Source: Closterium sp. Naga37s-1
Taxonomy: Eukaryota; Streptophyta; Zygnematophyceae; Desmidiales; Closteriaceae
Length of the DNA stretch: 64,000 nt
Direction of reading: 5' to 3'
Assembly (NCBI GenBank): GCA_947471745.1
Contig: CANJKZ010000008.1
Span: forward strand, 4,467,501 to 4,531,500
The notes under the pieces are model-generated. The model did no database searches. It was not told the origin of the DNA and worked only from the letters and a program-made list of their open reading frames with translations. Every line of letters begins with the position of its first letter. Position 1 is the stretch's first letter. Positions 32,304 through 41,300 of this stretch are shown piece after piece. The position numbers were made by a program, and so were the translations under genes.

Positions 32304-35300
32304 CTGGGGGCCAGATGGGTGGATTTGGGTGCTGTGAGATGAAGAGCGGTGAGAGGGGGTTCAGTGAGACGGGGTGTGGTGACAGGGTTGAGGAGAGAAA
32401 AGACTAGGTGCGGGACACGCAATGGGATGTGCCGAAGGCACCGGATCAAACGGTAAGAGCTGCCTGCACACCAGTAGACACCTCCCGCCAATATCACTTG
32501 CACGCCAGTGGAAACCTCCCTCCAATATCACCTGCACGCCAGTAGTAGCAAGCCACCTTCCAGCATACCACCTCCCCTGGTTGTCACCTGCACGCCAGTA
32601 GTATCAAGAGGCCCGGGTTCATTCAGAAGAAGGAGAGTGCGGGCAGGTTGTAGCGCTGCATGAGGGTGGCTACTCCCTCCCTCCCTAATACCAGTTGCTA
32701 CCTGCATGCAGGCACAAGTAACCACCTCCCCCAGGTGTCACCTGCACGCCTGTGATGTCCATGCCGTTGGGAAAGAGGTTGTCACACGCGAGGCCCGGGT
32801 TCATCCAGAAGAAGGAGAGTGCCGGAAGGTTGTAGCGCTGCATGAGAGCAGCACATGTGTCCCCTGGCTTCACACCCTCCCACCACGAGCACATTGGGTA
32901 GTCCATCCCATCGCCCTCTCGCACACAGATCTGCGGAATGGGGAAAGGGGGGATGGAGACGGGGGGATGGAGAAAGGGGAAGGGATGGGAGGGTGATTGC
33001 TCTGCTCGCTCGGCCTCCCGCCACGAGCACATCGGGTAGTCCATCCCATCGCCCTCTCGCACACAGACCTGCGACTGTGAGTGAGGGAGGGGGAATGGAG
33101 GAGGGTAAATGAGAAAAGGGGAAGGCGAAGGGGGAAGGGATGGGATTATGCTGGCTCACTCGCTCTCCCACCGCACACACATGGGATGGGTGAATTCCAG
33201 AGAAGTCAAGACCAGAGAAGTCAAGACCAGAGAAGTCAAGACCAGAGAAGTCAAGACCAGAGAAGTCAAGACCAGAGAAGTCAAGACCAGAGAAGTCAAG
33301 AAAGAGAAGTCAAGAAAGAGAAGTCAAGACCAGAGAAGTCAAGACCAGAGAAGTCAAGACCAGAGAAGTCAAGACCAGAGAAGTCAAGACAAGAGAAGTC
33401 AAGACCAGAGAAGTCAAGACCAGAGAAGTCAAGACCAGAGAAGTCAAGACCAGAGAAGTCAAGACCAGAGAAGTCAAGACCAGAGAAGTCAAGACCAGAG
33501 AAGTCAAGACCAGAGAAGTCAAGACCAGAGAAGTCAAGACCAGAGAAGTCAAGACCAGAGAAGTCAAGACCAGAGAAGTCAAGACCAGAGAAGTCAAGAC
33601 CAGAGAAGTCAAGACCAGAGAAGTCAAGACCAGAGAAGTCAAGACAAGAGAAGTCAAGACAAGAGAAGTCAAGACAAGAGAAGTCAAGACCAGAGAAGTC
33701 AAGACCAGAGAAGTCAAGACCAGAGAAGTCAAGACCAGAGAAGTCAAGACCAGAGAAGTCAAGACCAGAGAAGTCAAGACAAGAGAAGTCAAGACAAGAG
33801 AAGTCAAGACCAGAGAAGTCAGGACCAGAGAAGTCAAGACCAGAGAAGTCAAGACCAGAGAAGTCAAGACCAGCGAAGTCAAGACCAGAGAAGTCAAGAC
33901 CAGAGAAGTCAAGACCAGAGAAGTCAAGACCAGAGAAGTCAAGACCAGAGAAGTCAAGACCAGAGAAGTCAAGACCAGAGAAGTCAAGACCAGAGAAGTC
34001 AAGACCAGAGAAGTCAAGACCAGAGAAGTCAAGACAAGAGAAGTCAAGACAAGAGAAGTCAAGACCAGAGAAGTCAGGACCAGAGAAGTCGACCAGAGAA
34101 GTCAAGACCAGAGAAGTCAAGACCAGAGAAGTCAAGACCAGAGAAGTCAAGACCAGAGAAGTCAAGACCAGAGAAGTCAAGACCAGAGAAGTCAAGACCA
34201 GAGAAGTCAAGACCAGAGAAGTCAAGACCAGAGAAGTCAAGACCAGAGAAGTCAAGACCAGAGAAGTCAAGACCAGAGAAGTCAAGTCCAGAGAAGTCAA
34301 GACCAGAGAAGTCAAGACCAGAGAAGTCAAGACCAGAGAAGTCAAGACCAGAGAAGTCAAGACCAGAGAAGTCAAGACCAGAGAAGTCAAGACCAGAGAA
34401 GTCAAGACCAGAGAAGTCAAGACCAGAGAAGTCAAGACCAGAGAAGTCAAGACCAGAGAAGTCAAGACCAGAGAAGTCAAGACCAGAGAAGTCAAGACCA
34501 GAGAAGTCAAGACCAGAGAAGTCAAGACCAGAGAAGTCAGGACCAGATCAAGTCAAGGCATCTCAAATGATGGCTGTGGCTTTTCTTTGCGTTTCATGAC
34601 CCACCTGCTGGCCTGGAGAGGACGCGTGGCAGGATTCGCTGCCGGAGCAGTCAAGACCCGAACACTACAAGTTGCTGATTGCCGGTATGCGGAAAAAGCT
34701 GCTTTCAACTGTTTCCAACCCACCTGCTGGCCAGGAGAGGGCGCGTGGCAGGACTCGCTGCCGGAGCAGTCAAGACCCGAACACTACAAGTTGCTGATTG
34801 CCGGTATGCGGAAAAAGCTGCTTTCAACTGTTTCCAACCCACCTGCTGGCCAGGAGAGGGCGCGTGGCAGGACTCGCTGCCGGAGCAGTCAAGACCCGAA
34901 CACTACAAGTTGCTGATTGCCGGTATGCGGAAAAAGCTGCTTTCAACTGTTTCCAACCCACCTGCTGGCCAGGAGAGGGCGCGTGGCAGGACTCGCTGCC
35001 GGAGCAGTCGAGCCCAGGATTCAAGCGAGTCAACTCGGTCTCGTCGATTCCGAACAGTTGCGCTACAGGCGAGCAGGAGGAGTCGTTGGTCCAGGAGTAG
35101 AAAAGGCTGCAAGCGACGCAGGTGGATGTGGGCGCCACGTTGACTTCGGTGTTGGCTGGGATGGTGGCACATGGGGAGGACTGGCGGGGAAAAGGGGGGA
35201 ATTGGAGGGAGGAGGGAGGGAGGGAGGGAGAGAGGGAGGGAGGGAGGGAGGGAGGGAGGGAGGGAGGGAGGGAGGGAGGGAGGGAGGGAGGGAGGGAGGG

Positions 35301-38300
35301 AGGGAGGGAGGGAGGGAGGGAGGGAGGGAGGGAGGGAGGGAGGCAAGGCAAGGAGTGAGCGTGGTGGGCGGGGAACGAGGATGCAGCAGTGGGGAGGGGG
35401 GAAAGTGGAAGGGGGTTAACAACGGGTGGGGGAGTGGGAGTTGGTCAGAGGAAGGGGGAAGACGAGCGGGCAGTTCATGTCCACTGGGAAGGTGAGCGTG
35501 GTGGTGGGGGGGAGGGTGAGCGTGGTGGTGGGGGGGAGAGGACGAGACTGCAGTAGGGTGGGTTAACGGGTGGGGGAGTGGGAGGCGGAGAAAACAAGGA
35601 AGAAGATGAGCAGAGCGGGCGGTCCATGTGAGCCAGGAGGAAGGCGAGTGTGGCGGGCGGAGGGGGATGAGAATACTTTTGAGGCGCCTGAACGAAAAAA
35701 AAAAAAAAAAAAAAAAACTGAAATAGGCGCCTCAGAAACAGTCCATGTGAAGAAGGAAGGCGAGTTTGGTGGAGGGAGAGGAGTGAGGGTGGATAAGAAG
35801 GGTGGGGGCAGGTGGGTGGGGGCAGGTGGGTGGGTGGAAGAGGAGGTGAAGGAGCAGAACACAAGGGCGGGAGACATGTGTAAGAACACAAGAGTGCCTG
35901 TGCATGTGAGGCAAGTGTGCATGTGAGGCATGTGTGCATGTGAGGCATGTGTGCATGTGAGGCATGTGTGCATGTGTGGCATGTGTGCATGTGTGGCATG
36001 TGTGCATGTGTGTGTATCCCACATGCAGGGGTACCCATGTGCATGCATACCCATGCACAAGCACGCCCAAGTGAACGCACGCCCAAGTGAACGCACGCCC
36101 AAGTGAACGCACGCCCAAGTGAACGCACGCCCAAGTGAACGCACGCCCAAGTGAACGCACGCCCAAGTGAACGCACGCCCAAGTGAACGCACGCCCAAGT
36201 GAACGCACGCCCAAGTGAACGCACGCCCAAGTGAACGCACGCCCAAGTGAACGCACGCCCAAGTGAACGCACGCCCAAGTGACCGCACGCCCAAGTGAAC
36301 GCACGCCCAAGTGAACGCACGCCCAAGTGAACGCACGCCCAAGTGAACGCACGCCCAAGTGAACGCACGCCCAAGTGAACGCACGCCCAAGTGAACGCAC
36401 GCCCAAGTGAACGCACGCCCAAGTGAACGCACGCCCAAGTGAACGCACGCCCAAGTGAACGCACGCCCAAGTGAACGCACGCCCAAGTGAACGCACGCCC
36501 AAGTGAGCGCACGCCCAAGTGAACGCACGCCCAAGTGAACGCATACCACAGCCAGGCACCAGCGTCACTCACAGGGCGTGCAGGTCTCCCGTCCGAGTGT
36601 GTGTCTATGTGTATTGCCATATGGTATCATGCCCATCAGCACGCATGCCCATCTGCATGCATGCCCGTCTGCACGCATGCCCATCTGCACGCATGCCCAT
36701 CTGCACGCATGGCCATCTGCACGCATGGCCATCTGCATGCATGCCCATCTGCACGCATACCCATCAGCACGCATGCCCATCTGCATGCATGCCCATCTGC
36801 ACGCATGCCCATCTGCATGCATGCAACAGCCGGGCCCCAGCGCCACTCACAGGGCGTGCAGGTATCCCATCCGAGTGTGAGGCTGCCCTTCACATATCCC
36901 GGGGGGCAAAGACAAAAGTAGCCGCCCGCGTTGTCGTTGATGCAAGTGCCTGTGAGGCATGGGTTGGACGCCTGCATGCCACATGCGTCCACTGGGATCA
37001 AAAGGGGGAGAAGGGGACGGGAGGAAGGGACGGGAGGAGGGGGAGGGGAGGTGAAAAAGACTTCTAAGGCGGCTCAGTAGGTGCTTGTGCCTGAGGCATG
37101 GGTTGGACGCTCACGCCTGCATGCCACATGCGTCCACTGGGACAAAAAGGGCAAGCGAGTGGGAGATGCGTGGGGAAGGGGACGGGATTGGGAGAGAGGA
37201 AGGGGGGGGGGGGGGGGGGGGGGGGGGTGGGGTGGGGGGGGAGGAGGGCACGGATTAAGCATGAGTTTTGAGGCGATTCAAAAATCGTTTTGAGGCGCCT
37301 AAAGATTTGGGGTGGGGGGGAGGAGGGCACGGATTAAGCATGAGTTACCTGCCTGCGATCCACATGCGTCCACTGGGATGACGAGGGAAGAAAAGGGACA
37401 TGGGAGCATGGGAAAGGGGGGAACGGGGAAAGGGGGGAACGGGGAAGGGGTGGGTGGGGAGAGTGAGAAAGGGGCAGAGGAACGAGGCATGGGAAGGAAG
37501 GGGTTGATGTGTGCGTGCATGTGCATGTGTGCATGTGCATGTGCATGTGCATGTGCATGTGCATGTGTGCATGCAAAGAGACAAGGCCGCCTTAGCAAGC
37601 CAGCGACTCACTAGGGGCGCAAGTCGTGGTGCCGTCGTCGTTGGTGAAACTGACAAAGCTAGCCGGACACTGACAAGAGTAGCCACCGTCCTCGGGCACA
37701 CACACGCTGCCCCCACAGGGCTTCTGAGGCGAGTCACAGGGCGATGGCACTGGGGGGTAGAGGAGGGGGAGCGGGGGAGGAGGGGATGGAACGGTGGGGA
37801 CTGAACACACTCGTAGCAGATTGACGGTCGCAAAGGAGGAGAGCAGAGGACAGGACACGGGACAGCACACAAGAGAGCACAGCGGACAACACACGGGAGA
37901 GGCGAGATTTGAGGCGTCTCAAAAGACAACACACAGGAGAGGCGAGATTTGAGACGTCTCAAAAGACAACACACGGGAGAGGCGAGATTTGAGACGTCTC
38001 AAAAGACAACACAAGGGAGAGGCGAGATTGCCCGTCCTGCATCGCTGGCCCCATCGCAACTCACCCTGAATGAAAGGGTAGTTGGGGCAACTCACCCTGA
38101 ATAAAAGGGTAGATGGCATAAGTCACCCTGAATGAATGAGTAAATGGTTTAACTCACCCTGAATGATGGGGTAGATAGCCGGCACGGAATGGATTCCGCA
38201 AATGCCAACGCTTCCTGCGAAAGCCATCCTCATATGGCCCTGATGGGGAGGGGGAAGGGGAGAGGGGGAGAAGGGGAGAGGGGAAATGCCGAAACTACGT

Positions 38301-41300
38301 TAGCCTACAACAACAATACAACTATTTACTACTATTCATACCCATCCATGCCATCACACCCATGCCACATGCCAGCCAGCCATGCCACATGCCAGCCATG
38401 CCAAGCCTCGCCATCCATCCATGCCACATGCCATCACACCCATGCCACATACCATCCATCGCCCCACCTGCTCGCCCCACTTGGAGCCCCACGAGGTGCG
38501 CACGATCCAGTTGCCCTGCCCATCTGGGCCCGTCATGGAACGCATATCCCTCCCACCACCAGCACCTGCACGTAACCTCATCCACCCCACTGCACCACTC
38601 TCACTGCACCTGCTCGCCCCACTTGGTGCCCCACGAGTTGCGCACGATCCAGTTGCCCTGCCCATTTCGCCCCGTGAACTCATACCCCACCACCAGCACT
38701 GCATGGTCCACTATGCCTGCTGCCGCACACTTGGGATCGTCGTACACGCCCTGAGGGGGGGGAGGGTTTGGGGAGGGAGTAAGGGAGGAGAAAGTTGAGG
38801 GGGAGAGAACGCGTACCAACCACCACGAGCACTGCATGGTTCACGATGCCTGCTGCTGCACACTTGGGATCGTCGTATACGCCCTGAGGGAGAGTGGAGG
38901 GGAGAGTGGAGAGGGGGGAGAAGGAGGGGAGGAGGATGGGAGGAAAGTAAGGGAGATGCAAGGGGAGGGGGAGTGAGCGCATACCCCGCCAGCAGCACTG
39001 CACCGTCCACGATGCCTGCTTCTGCTTCTGCTTCTGCTTCTGCTTCTGCTTCCGCTTCCGCTTCCGCTTCTGCTTCTGCTTCTGCTTCTGCTTCTGCTTC
39101 CGCTTCCGCTTCCGCTTCCGCTTCCGCTTCTGCTTCCGCTTCCGCTTCCGCTTCTGCTTCTGCTTCCGCTTCTGCTTCTGCTTCCGCTTCTGCTTCCGCT
39201 TCCGCTTCTGCTTCCGCTTCTGCTTCTGCTTCCGCTTCTGCTTCTGCAGACTTGGGATCGTCGTACACGCACGCCCCGAGGGGAAGTGGAGAGGGCTGCT
39301 TCCGCTTCCGCTTCCGCTTCCGCTTCCGCTTCTGCTTCCGCTTCCGCTTCCGCTTCTGCTTCTGCTTCCGCTTCTGCTTCTGCTTCCGCTTCTGCTTCCG
39401 CTTCCGCTTCTGCTTCCGCTTCTGCTTCTGCTTCCGCTTCTGCTTCTGCAGACTTGGGATCGTCGTACACGCACGCCCCGAGGGGAAGTGGAGAGGGGGT
39501 GGGGCGTGGGGAAAAGGGGGAGTAAGGGAGGTCAAACAGGCGGGAGAGTGACCGCACTGCGCATTGCCCAGCACAGCTTTTGAGGGTCTTAAAAACGAGT
39601 CAACTGAGAATCCTCAAATTATTAATATTACTATTGTTATAGTTGTTCTGATTATCATTATATTTACTCTTATCATAGCCAATAAACAGCTACACCAAGA
39701 AGTAAATAATAACATCATTACCGATTTGTACTTCTGGAAGGAGGGGTAGCTGCCGCGCACGAAGGCAATGACCGGCTGCACCTGCACGGCCAGCACGAGC
39801 CCGATCCAGCCGTAGAAGTCCACCTGCTCATAGCGCGCCAGACCCAATGGCGTGGATGCGGTGGCAATCTGAAAGGGGGAGGAGGGGGGAGGAGGAAGAG
39901 GGGAGGAAGGGAAGCAAGGGGGAAAGAAGGAGCAGCAGAGAAGCTTTTGTTTCTCTCTCTCGTCTTCCTTCTCCCCTAGCCTAATCCAAACATGGGCGCC
40001 GCGCCCCTCGCACCTTGCCCGTACACTTGCCCTTGCCCTCTTACGCACCTTGCCCGCGTTGCACTTGGCCTGCTTGCCCTTGTACAGATACTGCATCTCA
40101 GGCACCACCCCTCCCAGGTCGTTGCTCGCGTCCACCATGTAGTCCAGCGCTGATGAGGGCCACCCGCCCTTGCAGCTGCTGCTGCTAGGCTCGCAGTCCA
40201 CCACCTGAGGGGTTGGAAACGGTGAAGGAGAGGAAGGAAAGGTGCAGGAGGGTGGTGGAGTGTGGAGAGTGTAGTGGGGAGTGGGGAGTGTGGAGAGTGG
40301 AATGTGGGAGTGTGGAGGTGCGCACAACAAATGTCCGACTTTAGAGTCAACTCGGAACCTTAGCCTGCGCCAAGGTGTTCCATTGCCTTTGCGTCTGCTG
40401 ACGTGCTGACGTGCTGCACATGCTGCATATGCTGGCATGCTGACATGCTGAACGCACCTGCTGCACGGAGATGTTGAATGCACTGTCGTAAGAGTCTAGC
40501 TGGTTTGCAATCATAGCCATTGTCAACTCCACCGCGTTCACTGCTGTGATCGCCCATGACGCCTCTGTTACAGGCAGGCAGGCAGGAGGGACACAGGGGG
40601 AGGTGGAAGAGGGGTGGGGGAGTTGGGGAAAGGACTGTTTTTCGACGTCTCAAAAGTCGCAATCATGGCTTTTGTCAACTCCACCGCGTTCACTGCTGTG
40701 ATCGCCCATGATGCCTCTGTTACATGAGAGGGGGGCAGGGCAGGGGGGGAGGTTGGAGGAGGACTTTTGAGACGTCTCAATACTCGCAATCATGGCCATT
40801 GTCAATTCCACCGCGTTCACTGCTATGATCGCCCATGACGCCTCTGTTACATGCAGGCGGGATGGGCGGGAGATGGAGGGGGTGGGAGGCACGGGGGAGA
40901 AGTGGGTGGGAGGGACGGTAGGTAGACATGAGCAACGAGCGAACTGAACACGTTTGTCTCGAACAGTTTACGAACACTTGGTCAATTCGAACCGAACCGA
41001 ACACGTTTGACTCGAACAGTTTTCCTAAATGTTAGTGTTCCCCGTTCGAGTATAGGGTCGAATAGTTTTGAGGCAAGGCCGAACACTAAGGTGTTTGACC
41101 CGAACTCGAACAGTTTGCCTTGGGGGGTTCTTTCAGTATAGTCACATTCAGGCAGGGCGAGTGTACTAGAAGCAATGTCACGTTCCCTATAGCCCTACAA
41201 GAGATATAGTTAGGCTTGGTGCGGATCTGGTGGATATCCAATTTTGCCTTGCTAAACTCCAACCTAAACCGTAATGCCCTTAGTTCCTTTTTTCAACTGT

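Noticed and set aside
31967-32503. Pro/Thr/Ser-rich frame overlapping exon 11
   Set aside because: It is in another frame from the LysM-containing one and lacks a domain or good splice borders.
33081-34916. Long open frames (400-611 codons) over the 15-bp repeat
   Set aside because: The unit length is a multiple of three and stop-free, so several frames stay open. There is no domain, and the array lies in an intron.
33198-36543. Possible CRISPR-like arrays
   Set aside because: The repeats are head-to-tail with no unique spacers, and the genome is eukaryotic.
35475-36620. 381-codon minus-strand frame of Ala-Phe-Thr-Trp-Ala-Cys repeats
   Set aside because: It is a translation of the 16-bp minisatellite inside an intron; it overlaps no recognised exon.
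38680-39574. Lys-Arg-Gln-rich and Ser-Arg-rich long frames
   Set aside because: They are alternate frames of the hexamer array inside copies of exon 5.
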